Shown: positions 1 through 7,765 of the stretch, one piece after another
Layout: each line of letters starts with the position of its first letter
Numbering within the stretch: position 1 is the stretch's first letter
Virus record (IMG/VR): IMGVR_UViG_3300041809_002462
Span: 1 to 23,257 of that record
DNA: 23,257 bases
Source of the DNA: a virus
Reading direction: 5' to 3' (one strand)
Program-made: the position numbers and the translations under genes
Notes under the pieces: model-generated
Database searches by the model: none
Told to the model about the DNA's origin: nothing
Seen by the model: only the letters and a program-made list of their open reading frames with translations

Positions 1-1
1 G

Positions 2-70
2 AAGCAACTCTACCAACTCAAGAAGCTGGGTGAAAACGACTTCATCGCCGTCAACGCGAGGACGAATTAG
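2..70 (+). CDS. C-terminal end of upstream head gene (partial)
   Basis: The last 22 codons of a reading frame enter from the left edge and stop at TAG 68-70. The tail is basic and polar and cannot be identified by itself. In phages with a fused protease-capsid gene the preceding gene is usually the portal protein, so a portal C-terminus is the best guess from position only. Its stop codon overlaps the ribosome binding site of the next gene (TAGGAGG, 68-74), which suggests tight translational coupling. Confidence 0.5.
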   Translation, partial: KQLYQLKKLGENDFIAVNARTN

Positions 71-78
71 GAGGCACC

Positions 79-2271
79 ATGCCGCTATTGCGAAACGAGG
101 ACGAACGGAACAACGCGGAGGTCTTCTCCGCCGATGCGCAAGTGCTGCCGAGCACGGCCAACGCCAAGGACGGCACCATCGACGTGGTCTGGTACAGCGG
201 GGCCGCAGTCCCGCGGATGGACCGCGCAACCGGCGAACCCTACATGCTGCAGCTCGACATGCAGGGTTGCCGCTTCGACCGGCTGAACAACGGCGCGCCC
301 GTCTTCGACACCCATTTCACCGGCGACGATTTCAAGTCGCTCATGGCCGGCAAGGTCGGCACGCGGGCCCAAGTGGGCGTGGTGCGGCGCGCCTGGCCCA
401 ACGGCGATAAGGGCATGGCCACACTGCAATTCGATCTCGGCGACGCGGACGGCGCCGAGATGTTCCGCAAAGCCAGCACGGGCATCCTGCAGAACCTCAG
501 CTTCGGAACGTTTGTCTACAAGCGCGAGAAGCTGCAAACCGAAGGGATGCCGGAGGGCAAGCCGCCGTATCTGAACGACAAGGAAATCGGCATGTTCAAG
601 GCCACCGATTGGGAGCCGTTCGAGATTTCGCCGTGCACCATGCCGGCCGATTTCAATACGTGCTTTCTGAGCGCAGACCGGGCAACCAGCCCACAAAAGG
701 AGACACCTGCCATGGAAAAGAAGACCACGCAGGAAGCGGGCGCGGGTGCCCGTACTGTGAACGAACAGGCACTGGCCACCGCGCGGGAAGAGGCGGTCCA
801 GGCCGAACGGCAGCGCGTCAGCGAAATCCAATCGCTGAGTGCGACCGCAATCAAATATGGAATCGATGAGACCGTCATCGGCGACTTCATCGCCAAGGGC
901 GTGCCCGTCGACCAGGCACGGAAGGAACTGTTCGCCCATCTCGCGACCAAGGGCCAGCAGGGAGTCCCGCCGCGCCCGGGCGCAGAGGGCCCGGCATTCC
1001 CGATTCGCGGGGAGGGCGGCACCTCGGTGACCCGCGACGGCATGGAGCGGCGCCTGGCCTGCATGCAGATGGCGCTGTTGCTGCGCACGGACGCACGGTT
1101 CTTCCTGGCGCGGCGCCGGGACCACAACGGCAACGATCTCGGCGAGTATCTCCGCGGGTGCGGCCCGGAACAACAGCAGCGCGCCGAGGACATGGGACGT
1201 GAGTACCGCAACTTCAAACTCATGGACATGGCCAAGGAGTACCTGCAGATGAAGGGAGTTCCGGTGCGCGGCATGGACGTGACGCGGGTTGCCGAACTGT
1301 CGCTCCAGGCTCCCTCGCGCGGGCCGGAATTCTTCGCGGGCGGCGCCGAATCCACCTCCGATTTCCCGGCAATCGTGGCCAACGTCGCCAACAAGACCTT
1401 GCGCCAGGGTTACGAGGCTTACCCGCGCACATTCCAGCCGTTCTGCCGGCAAGTGACGGCGCAGGACTTCAAGCCCATCAACCGCGTGTTGCTCGCCGAT
1501 GCGCCCGCCCTGCCCCAGTTGGACGAGAAAGGCGAGTTTCACCATCTGCAACTGACGGACAACAACATCAGCTATGCGCTCGCAACCTTCGGTGGGCTGG
1601 TGGCGTTGACCCGCAAGGTCATCATCAACGACGACCTGCAAGCGTTCACGCGTATCCCGGCGGTGCTCGGGGTGTCCGCGGCGCAGCGCGAATCGAACAC
1701 GGTGTGGGCCATCATCACGTCGAATCCGGCGGCTGTGTACGCCGGCGACAAGACGTCCACCACTCTGTTCCATGCCAACCATGGCAACCTGTTGACCGGC
1801 GTCGGCAGCAGCATCGATCCGAACGTGAATGCGACCGAGGCCGCGATGCAGAAGGCCTACGGCCAGGCGCGTGCTGCCTTCCGGTCGCAGAAAGGGCCGC
1901 AGGGCACGCCGTTGAATCTCATCCCGCGATTCATCGCGGTGCCGACGACGCTCGAGATGTACATGCTCCAGCGCGTGTATCCCATCAACCTCGCGGCCTC
2001 CTCCGCGACTGCCGTGGTGCCGGAGTGGGTGCGCAGCCTGATTCCGGTGGTCGAGCCGCGTCTGGATGCCAACAGCCCCACGGCGTGGTATTTCATCGCG
2101 GACCCGGCGCAGATCGACACCGTGGAGTACTGCTACCTGGAAGGGCAGCAGGGCGTGTACATCGAAACCAAGCAGGGCTTCCAAGTGGACGGCGTCGAGA
2201 TCAAGGCGCGCATGGATTTCGGCGCGGCGGCCATCGACTATCGCGGGCTTCAGAAGAACGCCGGCGCCTAG
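79..2271 (+). CDS. Prohead protease / scaffold / major capsid fusion protein
   Basis: This 730-residue protein combines head maturation protease, scaffold and capsid shell subunit. Residues 1 to about 205 look like an HK97-type prohead protease. A candidate catalytic His is H79 (FDTHF), the candidate Ser is S141 in a NLSFGTF stretch, and a family-typical closing motif lies near 178-192 (DWEPFEISPCTMPADF). Residues about 212-300 are charged and helical, as in a scaffolding delta domain. Residues about 430-730 resemble Mu gpT-like major capsid proteins, ending with a typical QGVYIETKQGF...GVEIKARMDFG segment. The start ATG follows GGAGG at 70-74. Protease-capsid fusions are a known family of about this size. 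The next gene begins 71 bases downstream. Family recognition is by eye; catalytic assignments are tentative. Confidence 0.88.
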   Translation: MPLLRNEDERNNAEVFSADAQVLPSTANAKDGTIDVVWYSGAAVPRMDRATGEPYMLQLDMQGCRFDRLNNGAPVFDTHFTGDDFKSLMAGKVGTRAQVGVVRRAWPNGDKGMATLQFDLGDADGAEMFRKASTGILQNLSFGTFVYKREKLQTEGMPEGKPPYLNDKEIGMFKATDWEPFEISPCTMPADFNTCFLSADRATSPQKETPAMEKKTTQEAGAGARTVNEQALATAREEAVQAERQRVSEIQSLSATAIKYGIDETVIGDFIAKGVPVDQARKELFAHLATKGQQGVPPRPGAEGPAFPIRGEGGTSVTRDGMERRLACMQMALLLRTDARFFLARRRDHNGNDLGEYLRGCGPEQQQRAEDMGREYRNFKLMDMAKEYLQMKGVPVRGMDVTRVAELSLQAPSRGPEFFAGGAESTSDFPAIVANVANKTLRQGYEAYPRTFQPFCRQVTAQDFKPINRVLLADAPALPQLDEKGEFHHLQLTDNNISYALATFGGLVALTRKVIINDDLQAFTRIPAVLGVSAAQRESNTVWAIITSNPAAVYAGDKTSTTLFHANHGNLLTGVGSSIDPNVNATEAAMQKAYGQARAAFRSQKGPQGTPLNLIPRFIAVPTTLEMYMLQRVYPINLAASSATAVVPEWVRSLIPVVEPRLDANSPTAWYFIADPAQIDTVEYCYLEGQQGVYIETKQGFQVDGVEIKARMDFGAAAIDYRGLQKNAGA
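697..714 (+). promoter_or_regulatory. Internal ribosome binding site and in-frame ATG inside the protease-capsid gene
   Basis: A strong Shine-Dalgarno sequence (AAGGAGA, 697-703) lies 8 bases before an ATG at 712 that is in frame with the fusion gene. It falls exactly at the junction between protease and scaffold-like parts (Met212). Initiation here would give a 519-residue scaffold-capsid protein without the protease. This resembles the nested protease/scaffold starts of lambda C/Nu3. Use of the site is inferred. Confidence 0.55.
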
Positions 2272-2342
2272 GGCGCCTAGGCGTTGGGAAACCACAACAG
2301 CGGGGCGGCGCGAGTCGCCCCGACAGGAACAGGAGAAGTTCG

Positions 2343-3137
2343 ATGCAGAATTACATTCAAGAAGGTCAAACCCTTACGGTGGTCGCGCCCAATGCGCTCG
2401 TGAGCGGCGGCGGGTGCCAGGTAGGCAACATTTTCGGCGTCTCGGTGAACAACCAGAACACTGGCGACGCCAGCGAACTGGTGGTGGAAGGCGTGTTCGA
2501 TCTCGCCAAGGACGCGAGCACGTTCAATCCTGGCGACAAGGTCTTCTGGAACAACGCCACGCAGCAGGCCACGTCCAGCACGCTGACCGCGGCTGGCACC
2601 TCCAATAAGGAGATCGGCTTTGCGGTGCCGAACCAGCCGGACGGCACTGTCGCTCCCGGCGGTCAGACCGCCGATGCGACCGTTCGTGTGCGGCTCAATC
2701 CGCTTGGCTTCGGTCCAGTGCAGGCGGCGGACACGGACCCGTCACTGATTCAGAAAACGGTGGTGACGCTCACGGCGGCGCAGATCATGGCCATGTTCGG
2801 AGCGGCGGTCAGCATCTTGCCGGCGCCCGCGGCCGGACAGGTTCTCGTGGTGGATCAGTTCATCGTGCAGATGAAACCCGGCGCCACGCAGTTCACCGGC
2901 GGCGGGGCGGTGTCGTTCCAGTATCACGGGACCGGCGTGGTGCCGCACTCGTCGACCATCCCTGCCGCGACCATCACTAGCGCGGCTGCGAGCGAGAACG
3001 TAGTGCCGCCGCCCACGGGCGTCATCCAGCCCCCATCGGCGACCGGTATCGACATTGTCAATGCCACGGGCGCCTTCGCCACCGGCAACGGCACGATGGT
3101 CGTGACGGTATTCTACTCCATCATCACGCTCAACTAA
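2343..3137 (+). CDS. DUF2190-like capsid decoration/cement protein with C-terminal extension
   Basis: This 264-residue protein starts at ATG 2343, 7 bases after AGGAG (2331-2335). Residues 1 to about 115 have the pattern of the DUF2190 family: an early QEGQTLTVVAPNALVSGGG segment, then GVFDLAKDASTFNPGDKVFW and short beta strands. Members lie next to the major capsid gene and are thought to be capsid cement or decoration proteins. Residues about 125-264 form a second beta-rich domain, rich in Val, Thr, Ala and Pro, that I do not recognise; it could be an exposed decoration domain. No cysteines or membrane segments are evident. Position directly after the capsid gene supports the call. Confidence 0.72.
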   Translation: MQNYIQEGQTLTVVAPNALVSGGGCQVGNIFGVSVNNQNTGDASELVVEGVFDLAKDASTFNPGDKVFWNNATQQATSSTLTAAGTSNKEIGFAVPNQPDGTVAPGGQTADATVRVRLNPLGFGPVQAADTDPSLIQKTVVTLTAAQIMAMFGAAVSILPAPAAGQVLVVDQFIVQMKPGATQFTGGGAVSFQYHGTGVVPHSSTIPAATITSAAASENVVPPPTGVIQPPSATGIDIVNATGAFATGNGTMVVTVFYSIITLN

Positions 3138-3139
3138 GC

Positions 3140-3155
3140 GCGGCCGACGCGCCGC
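3140..3155 (+). other. Small GC-rich hairpin between capsid decoration and head completion genes
   Basis: GCGGC (3140-3144) and GCCGC (3151-3155) form a perfect 5-bp stem around a 6-base loop just after the TAA at 3135-3137. The following bases are AT-rich (to ATG 3169) but lack a T run, so this is at best a weak terminator or an mRNA-processing hairpin. It may be chance in GC-rich DNA. Confidence 0.25.
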
Positions 3156-3168
3156 CGCATCATTATAT

Positions 3169-3510
3169 ATGTCCGACTGGCCCACCATCGACGCGGCGGC
3201 GAACGTGGTCATGCTGCAGACGTTCGGTGAGCCAGTCGTGTATCAATCCGCACAGGCTGGCGTGGCGGTTGGCGATCCGGTGACTATCACCGCCGTCCGC
3301 CACGCACGCGTGCGCGAAGAGTCCGGCGCGTTGGCGAATATCGAGGAGATCTCCGTCAGTGCCTCCGACCTTGTTAACTTCCCTCAGCGCGGTGATTGGG
3401 TGACCGCTTGGGGATCGCAGTTCGTGGTGACCACAGTGCGCCAGCCGGACCCATACGGGCTGGTCGAGCTTTCGCTGATGGCGCGGGCCGGGCAGAATCC
3501 CAATGACTAA
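3169..3510 (+). CDS. Putative head completion / head-tail joining protein
   Basis: This 113-residue protein lies between the capsid genes and the tail tube gene, where lambda carries its head-tail joining gene gpFII. The small size and beta-rich character, with a SGD/RGDWVTAWGSQFVV-type segment in the second half, fit head-tail connector families. I see no diagnostic motif, so the call rests mainly on position. No Shine-Dalgarno sequence precedes ATG 3169; the upstream bases are an AT-rich run. The 3' end overlaps the next gene by 8 bases (ATG 3503, TAA 3508-3510), indicating translational coupling. Confidence 0.55.
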   Translation: MSDWPTIDAAANVVMLQTFGEPVVYQSAQAGVAVGDPVTITAVRHARVREESGALANIEEISVSASDLVNFPQRGDWVTAWGSQFVVTTVRQPDPYGLVELSLMARAGQNPND

Positions 3511-4000
3511 TCCGAAAACGATCCTGGCCGAGTGGGTGACGGCGCTCCAGGCTCTGCCGAACCTGGTGGATGCCCTGGGCGGGGATGGCAGTTACATCCA
3601 GTTCTACACCGAGAACGCCACCGTTTTCGGCCAGCCAACGCAAAACAATATTCGGCTGGCGATCCTTTCGATGCCGCCCGGTTCGATCATGATCGCGTGG
3701 CAGGGCACCGGGCCCGGCAGACTCGGTAATGCGCTCGTATTTGTGCATGATTTCTCGTTGTATTTACGCGCGCCCGAGGAGGCCGATGTCGGCTACGAGG
3801 ATCTCTTCCACTGGATCGTGAACGACGTGCCGGCGGGCAGCAGCCTCCGGATGCTGCACACTGCCGTCGATCCGAACTGCGAGCCGATGGACTTCTACCT
3901 GCCGTCGGCCCGCCGCAACACGGTCGTGATCAGCCCGGACGGGGCCACCTTCGAGTATTTCGAGGTGCCGGTGCGGCTGATCGAATCCTATAACCCGTAG
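3503..4000 (+). CDS. Putative neck / tail terminator-position protein
   Basis: This 165-residue protein starts inside the end of the preceding gene. It has no motif I recognise with confidence. Its mixed alpha/beta pattern begins with an amphipathic helix (residues 4-25), followed by beta-rich segments that end in FEYFEVPVRLIESYNP. The place, two genes before the tail tube, is where siphoviruses encode the tail terminator or tail completion protein (lambda gpU or gpZ). Function is inferred from synteny only. The next small gene starts 17 bases after the stop. Confidence 0.5.
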   Translation: MTNPKTILAEWVTALQALPNLVDALGGDGSYIQFYTENATVFGQPTQNNIRLAILSMPPGSIMIAWQGTGPGRLGNALVFVHDFSLYLRAPEEADVGYEDLFHWIVNDVPAGSSLRMLHTAVDPNCEPMDFYLPSARRNTVVISPDGATFEYFEVPVRLIESYNP

Positions 4001-4017
4001 AGCGCGGAGAAGAACGC

Positions 4018-4173
4018 ATGATGGTATTTCTGGAATCGCCACAAGGCGACGAAATCAAAGAAGTGGAAGCGACCGCGGAGAGCCTCGCACCACTGTTGAG
4101 TAAGGGCTGGCGGCAGGTGCCCGCGCCGGCCAAACATGAGGCGGTCGTGCCGGCACCGAAGGAGGGTACGTAG
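4018..4173 (+). CDS. Small protein of unknown function before the tail tube gene
   Basis: A 51-residue frame (MMVFLESPQGDEI... ending APKEGT) lies in the 174-base gap before the tail tube gene. It is preceded by a purine-rich GCGGAGAAGAACGC stretch with GGAG about 9 bases from the ATG. It ends with TAG 4171-4173, one base before the tail tube GTG, and the tail tube ribosome binding site lies inside its last codons. That spacing supports a real coupled gene. The sequence is acidic at the N-terminus and Pro/Ala/Lys-rich at the C-terminus. I do not recognise the family. Confidence 0.55.
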   Translation: MMVFLESPQGDEIKEVEATAESLAPLLSKGWRQVPAPAKHEAVVPAPKEGT

Positions 4174-4177
4174 CGTG
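4161..4177 (+). promoter_or_regulatory. Ribosome binding site deciding the GTG start of the tail tube gene
   Basis: GGAGG at 4161-4165 lies 9 bases before GTG 4175. The same frame is open upstream to an ATG at 4136, but that ATG has no ribosome binding site and would overlap the small upstream gene. GTG 4175 is therefore preferred. Confidence 0.65.
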
Positions 4178-5203
4178 GCCAACGTCAGCGAGCTAATGAA
4201 CGGGTGGGGCTTCGGCAAGCAGACAGCCATCGGCACTCCCAACGTGACGGCCACCATCTGGCGGCACACCAACCTCAACACGAAACCCTGGGCCAAGGTG
4301 CCGGTCAACGAAGACGACCGCGCTGAGATCGGCAAGGGTCACGAGTTCCCGACCCAGCTTTTCAAATCGCATTACAACATGCCGGCGTACGAGATCTCGA
4401 AGTACGCCTCGTCGGAGTTTCTCGCCTGGGTGATGGCGTTTTCGCTCGGCAACGTAGTGCTGAGCGGCACTGGTCCGTACACCTACGTGATCGCGCCCGC
4501 GCTGGGCGCCACGAATCCCACCGGCCTCGAGTTGCCGTACTTCTCGTTCGTCCAGCAGATCCGGCCCGGTGGCTCGGCGATCCTCGACGAGATTCTGGTG
4601 GGCTGCGCCATCAAGGGATGGAAGCTGTCGATCAAGAACTCGCCTGGCCGCGCCAGTGCGACGTGCTCGGTGGAGTGCGTCACCACGGGGCAATATACTG
4701 CGCCCAGCGGAATTACCCTTCCGGCGGCCATTACGCCCCACGAGTTCAACGGCGGCATGGTGACCGCACTGACCTTCAATGGCATCAATTACCTCGCCGG
4801 TGGCAGCGCCAAGCAGTTCCTGTCGATGGAAGCCTCCTGGGAGAACAACTTCCGCCCCGGCTTCTTCCCCGGTTCGGGCACTCAGGATGGCTACCAGATT
4901 CAGGGCCGCTTCGAGTGGGGCGACCGCGTCTTCGCGGTGCAGTTCGTGGTGCGCGTGCAGGCTGGGTCGACCGAGTACGCGAACCTGATCAACCAGACCA
5001 CGGGAACCGCCACGTTCACGATGACCCGCGACGCCAACAACAGCCTTAGTATGGTCGTCCAAAAGATGGGGTTTGCCGTCGTTGAACTGGGAAACACTGA
5101 CGGCATTGTGACGCTGCAGATCACGGGCGTGCAGCTCTACGACGCGACGAACGGGCTGCTGACGGTAACCGTGGTCACGCCGCAGAACGGAATTGCCCAA
5201 TAG
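4175..5203 (+). CDS. Phage tail tube protein (major tail protein)
   Basis: This 342-residue protein is the likely polymerising subunit of the non-contractile tail tube. It resembles the Phage_tube_2 type of tail tube family: an N-terminal segment naming a fixed reference structure (MNGWGFGKQTAIGTPNVTAT), a long beta-rich middle, and a final part with TGTATFTMTRD followed by beta strands. It lies immediately before the tail chaperone-position gene and, apart from inserted cargo, the tape measure gene, as expected for the major tail protein. Its TAG overlaps the ribosome binding site of the next gene (TAGGAGGG, 5201-5208). The GTG start is chosen from its strong ribosome binding site. Confidence in the role is good, in the exact family moderate. 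Confidence 0.75.
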   Translation: MANVSELMNGWGFGKQTAIGTPNVTATIWRHTNLNTKPWAKVPVNEDDRAEIGKGHEFPTQLFKSHYNMPAYEISKYASSEFLAWVMAFSLGNVVLSGTGPYTYVIAPALGATNPTGLELPYFSFVQQIRPGGSAILDEILVGCAIKGWKLSIKNSPGRASATCSVECVTTGQYTAPSGITLPAAITPHEFNGGMVTALTFNGINYLAGGSAKQFLSMEASWENNFRPGFFPGSGTQDGYQIQGRFEWGDRVFAVQFVVRVQAGSTEYANLINQTTGTATFTMTRDANNSLSMVVQKMGFAVVELGNTDGIVTLQITGVQLYDATNGLLTVTVVTPQNGIAQ

Positions 5204-5211
5204 GAGGGAAT

Positions 5212-5820
5212 GTGAAAGACGAAACGAAAACGGGCTTCGATGTTTCGAAGCCGTTTGTAGTGCCGATCCTGTCTGGCGGCGAGAAGCGGTGCGAGGTGCG
5301 GTTCCCAACCGACGAGGAATGGTGCGCCTGGGCGCGTGCGCAGCGCACGGTGCGGCGTTTCCTGGGGCGTGGGAAGTCGCAGAGCGAGGACGTGGACCTG
5401 CCGAAGATCAATGCCGAGCTGTTCGCCAAGATCCGCACCGATCAAGACGGCCCTGCCTTCGACGACGCCGAAGCCGGCATGGTGATCGGCCGCATCGAGC
5501 GGTGCACCGTGGCCAACGTGGAGCGCGAAGGCATCAACTACCGGATTGAGATCAAGGTCCCCGGCGCGCGCGTCGTGCATGTGCTGCGCATGCCGACCGC
5601 TAAGGAGATGCAGGACCACGAACGGGCTTCGACCAGCGTTGTAGCGGCGCGGCGGTCGGTTGAGACTCGGGCGTTCCTGGAGCCGAGCGGCGCGCTCTAC
5701 GACAAACTGCACATCTCGCACGACGGCTACGCGGGTGCCGTGCCCATCGTTCACAAGTCGGCGGCGGTGTCCGAAGTGATAGCGCAACTGGCAATCGAGG
5801 CCGACGAAGACCCGGAATAG
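5212..5820 (+). CDS. Tail assembly chaperone-position protein (gpG-like by synteny)
   Basis: This 202-residue acidic protein starts with GTG 5212; an ATG two bases earlier is followed at once by a stop, so it is not usable. GGAGG at 5203-5207 supports the start. Residues 1-60 hold a segment typical of tail chaperones, which bind the tape measure protein (KPFVVPILSGGEKRCEVRFP then DEEWCAWARAQR). The role follows from its location between tail tube and tape measure. The -1 frame is open from 5550 through its stop and continues into the next gene, as in lambda G/GT, but I found no canonical slippery heptamer. The next frame could instead start separately. Confidence 0.5.
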   Translation: MKDETKTGFDVSKPFVVPILSGGEKRCEVRFPTDEEWCAWARAQRTVRRFLGRGKSQSEDVDLPKINAELFAKIRTDQDGPAFDDAEAGMVIGRIERCTVANVEREGINYRIEIKVPGARVVHVLRMPTAKEMQDHERASTSVVAARRSVETRAFLEPSGALYDKLHISHDGYAGAVPIVHKSAAVSEVIAQLAIEADEDPE

Positions 5821-5873
5821 CCGCGCCCGGCGACTGGCCGGAAGAGCCGGGCGTTCGATTCCTGATCCGGTCG

Positions 5874-6239
5874 GTGCTGCACCAGGGCGGGCTGTGTGGG
5901 CCTGACGAAGAATGCCCCGACCGCGTCTTCCGTTGCCGCCGGTGCGGTTACTCGGCCCAGACGGAGTTGGATGGCTGTCCCGCCTGCGGCGCGGATTGGA
6001 AGGCCATCGACGTCAGCCATGGCCCCGGCTGTCCGAAGAACCTGCTCGAAGAGGCGATGGATACGCCGAACGGTGGGGTCGTGCGGCGGTGCTTCCGCAT
6101 TCTGAACGCGAAAAGTATCGGGCTGACGATCACGCTGGCCGATATCACGGAGGAGGAATTCCGAGTGCTGGAATTGATTGAAGCCGAACGCCAAGAGCGG
6201 TTAAAAAATGGGGACCGCGGCGTTCAGGGCACTCAGTAG
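5874..6239 (+). CDS. Zinc-ribbon protein, possibly the T-like part of the tail chaperone
   Basis: From GTG 5874 the frame encodes 121 residues. Cys21, Cys24, Cys35 and Cys38 form a CX2C-X10-CX2C zinc ribbon. The C-terminal part (LTITLADITEEEFRVLELIEAE) is helical. No convincing ribosome binding site precedes the GTG. The same frame stays open back to 5550 and its codons just upstream (5823-5873) read like normal protein sequence (a DWPEEPGVRFLIRSVL stretch). The true protein may therefore begin earlier, either by -1 frameshifting from the preceding gene or at a non-standard start. Position suggests a tail-assembly role. Metal binding is inferred from the cysteines. Confidence 0.5.
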   Translation: MLHQGGLCGPDEECPDRVFRCRRCGYSAQTELDGCPACGADWKAIDVSHGPGCPKNLLEEAMDTPNGGVVRRCFRILNAKSIGLTITLADITEEEFRVLELIEAERQERLKNGDRGVQGTQ

Positions 6240-6249
6240 CGGGTCAACC

Positions 6250-6284
6250 ACCGATTCGGCGACTACGTATCCGAGTGAATCGGT
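6250..6284. terminator. Bulged inverted repeat between convergent genes
   Basis: ACCGATTCGG (6250-6259) pairs with CCGA-GTG-AATCGGT (6271-6284), giving a 10-bp stem with a 3-base bulge and an 11-base loop. It lies between the end of the + strand tail gene (6239) and the end of the antisense PIN-like gene (6317), where a bidirectional terminator would be expected. There is no strong T run on either side, so it could equally be a protein-binding site or a scar of insertion. Confidence 0.35.
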
Positions 6285-6316
6285 ACCTTCTATTGAAGCC
6301 TTGCCACGGCGCGACA

Positions 6317-7249
6317 TCAGCGGAAGAGGCCTTCTCGCCACTCGCGGTACGACCTGATCGACGCAGGGCGGGCGCTGCCCTTATTGAGGATCTTTAGAGC
6401 CCGGCGCTGGCGTTTATCCGCCGTAACGAATACGTCGCATGATGGCAAATACGTTGCGGACCACAAGTCGAGGTGGCCGGGGTTGTTTCCATGACCGAAA
6501 CCCTGTCGTTTAACAGACCGTTGGTAGATTGCGCACCCATAGCCCAACAGAAACATTCGCCAATAGGGCGTCGAGTTCAGCAGAGACCATAATTCACTCC
6601 GAAGTAGGGGCAAACCAACTGCACGCGCATAGATCGGGTTGACCACTTCATAAAGAAAGTCGCTGTTCTGCGCGTAGTGGCGCAGGAGGGCACCCATCGA
6701 CGGTGGGCGCTCTTCATTTTCAAAAACCACCTTCAACTCTTCGCGCAGGCCTTCGGTGAAGTTCCGCAGGACATCCTCTCGCTCTTTGTTAAATTCCAGC
6801 GCCACGCGCTGCGCCGCGTCATCAGCGAGCTCTGGTCTGTTAATCGCTATCCACGATCCTTCTGCGTCGTTTCCGGTATTGAGTGTCAAAGTCTGGTCGC
6901 GCCGAGCGTATCCCTGAGACACAGCAATGACCAGCTGATTTGGCGTCGCGAGCGGGCGGTTATCCTTCCCGACTGTCTTGATCAGGCGCAGCAGCCCGAG
7001 GCGCCGCCCCCGGTTTTCTGTCGCTGCTATTTCGGCGATTGCCAAAGCGGTCGGAATGATGGTCCCGGAGCGTAGCTTCTCCCGGATCAGGTCCAGGCCG
7101 GGATCATCTATGAGGTTGTTCCACGCACTTGTGTCGAGGATTTGCTTATTAGGGATTTCGGACGCCATGACGGTCCGGGCCGCGGCGCGGACGCTCGGCT
7201 TTTCAGGGCGCGAAGCCTCGTGGGCAATCGACAGATGCTCGACCTCCAT
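6317..7249 (-). CDS. PIN-like nuclease domain protein (antisense cargo gene)
   Basis: This 310-residue protein is antisense to the tail genes. Acidic residues lie in PIN-domain-like contexts: D39 in a QILDTSAW strand, E73 in an ALAIAEIA helix, and D261, D272 and D278 in a HLDLWSATY...CDVFVTAD segment. PIN domains are metal-dependent ribonucleases, often toxins or effectors. About 185 residues separate the two halves, far more than in small VapC-type toxins, so it belongs to an expanded family or has an inserted helical domain. The start at 7249 follows GGAG about 9 bases away; Met28 (7168) is an alternative. No antitoxin-sized partner is visible. GC is visibly lower than in neighbours (30 of 60 at 6541-6600). 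Activity is inferred. Confidence 0.6.
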   Translation of the reverse strand: MEVEHLSIAHEASRPEKPSVRAAARTVMASEIPNKQILDTSAWNNLIDDPGLDLIREKLRSGTIIPTALAIAEIAATENRGRRLGLLRLIKTVGKDNRPLATPNQLVIAVSQGYARRDQTLTLNTGNDAEGSWIAINRPELADDAAQRVALEFNKEREDVLRNFTEGLREELKVVFENEERPPSMGALLRHYAQNSDFLYEVVNPIYARAVGLPLLRSELWSLLNSTPYWRMFLLGYGCAIYQRSVKRQGFGHGNNPGHLDLWSATYLPSCDVFVTADKRQRRALKILNKGSARPASIRSYREWREGLFR

Positions 7250-7306
7250 TCACCTATTCTCCGCCTAAGCAAGACAGGTCGCGCAGCGTCCTCACCAAGG
7301 TGTCAT

Positions 7307-7765
7307 ATGGCCAGATTCCAAACCGTTATCAAGCACGCACGCTTCGTCTACTCGCCGTACACCTCCACAGAAATGCAGGGCTTCGCGCAGGTGTTGGCGG
7401 ATTCGATCCGGGCGCGCATTCAGAGCGGGCGGAACATCTACGACCAGGCGGCCGCGCCACTTAAGCCGGGGCCGCCGGGCCGCCGCGGTTACCCCGAATA
7501 CAAGGCGGCGCGGGGTCTCCAGCCAATCCGGGACTGGACATGGAGCGGGCATACATTGCGGTGCCTCAAAGTCTTGACGGCCAACGAGAATCGCGCGGCG
7601 ATCGGGTTCCTCGACGAGGCTCTTCCCGGCCGGCGAATGACGGCATCGCAGATCGCCTTCTTCAATAACCGGCGCGAGGCGCAGTGGGGTGTATCGCCAC
7701 GCGACCGCCAGGCCGTGCTCGCGGCATTTCAGGCGCGTCCATTCGTGATGCTCAAGGCAGCGTAA
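7307..7765 (+). CDS. Minor tail / virion morphogenesis protein before the tape measure gene
   Basis: This 152-residue basic protein starts at ATG 7307, preceded by AAGGTG (7296-7301). The frame extends upstream into the antisense gene, but that part is an overlap artefact. A helical N-terminal half (FAQVLADSIRARIQSGRNIYDQ) precedes a part with NNRREAQWGVSPRDRQAV, which has the style of Mu gpG/lambda gpZ-type morphogenesis proteins that end in a 'GLS..D' motif. The match is loose. Its TAA (7763-7765) touches the ATG of the tape measure gene, so the two are translationally coupled. Likely role: tail assembly or head-tail connection. Confidence 0.5.
   Translation: MARFQTVIKHARFVYSPYTSTEMQGFAQVLADSIRARIQSGRNIYDQAAAPLKPGPPGRRGYPEYKAARGLQPIRDWTWSGHTLRCLKVLTANENRAAIGFLDEALPGRRMTASQIAFFNNRREAQWGVSPRDRQAVLAAFQARPFVMLKAA

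Noticed and set aside
85-2295. Very long antisense frame opposite the protease-capsid gene, and a similar one at 7292-9703
   Set aside because: Their sequences are Arg/His/Leu-rich shadows of GC-rich coding DNA, with no recognisable domains, opposite convincingly identified phage genes.
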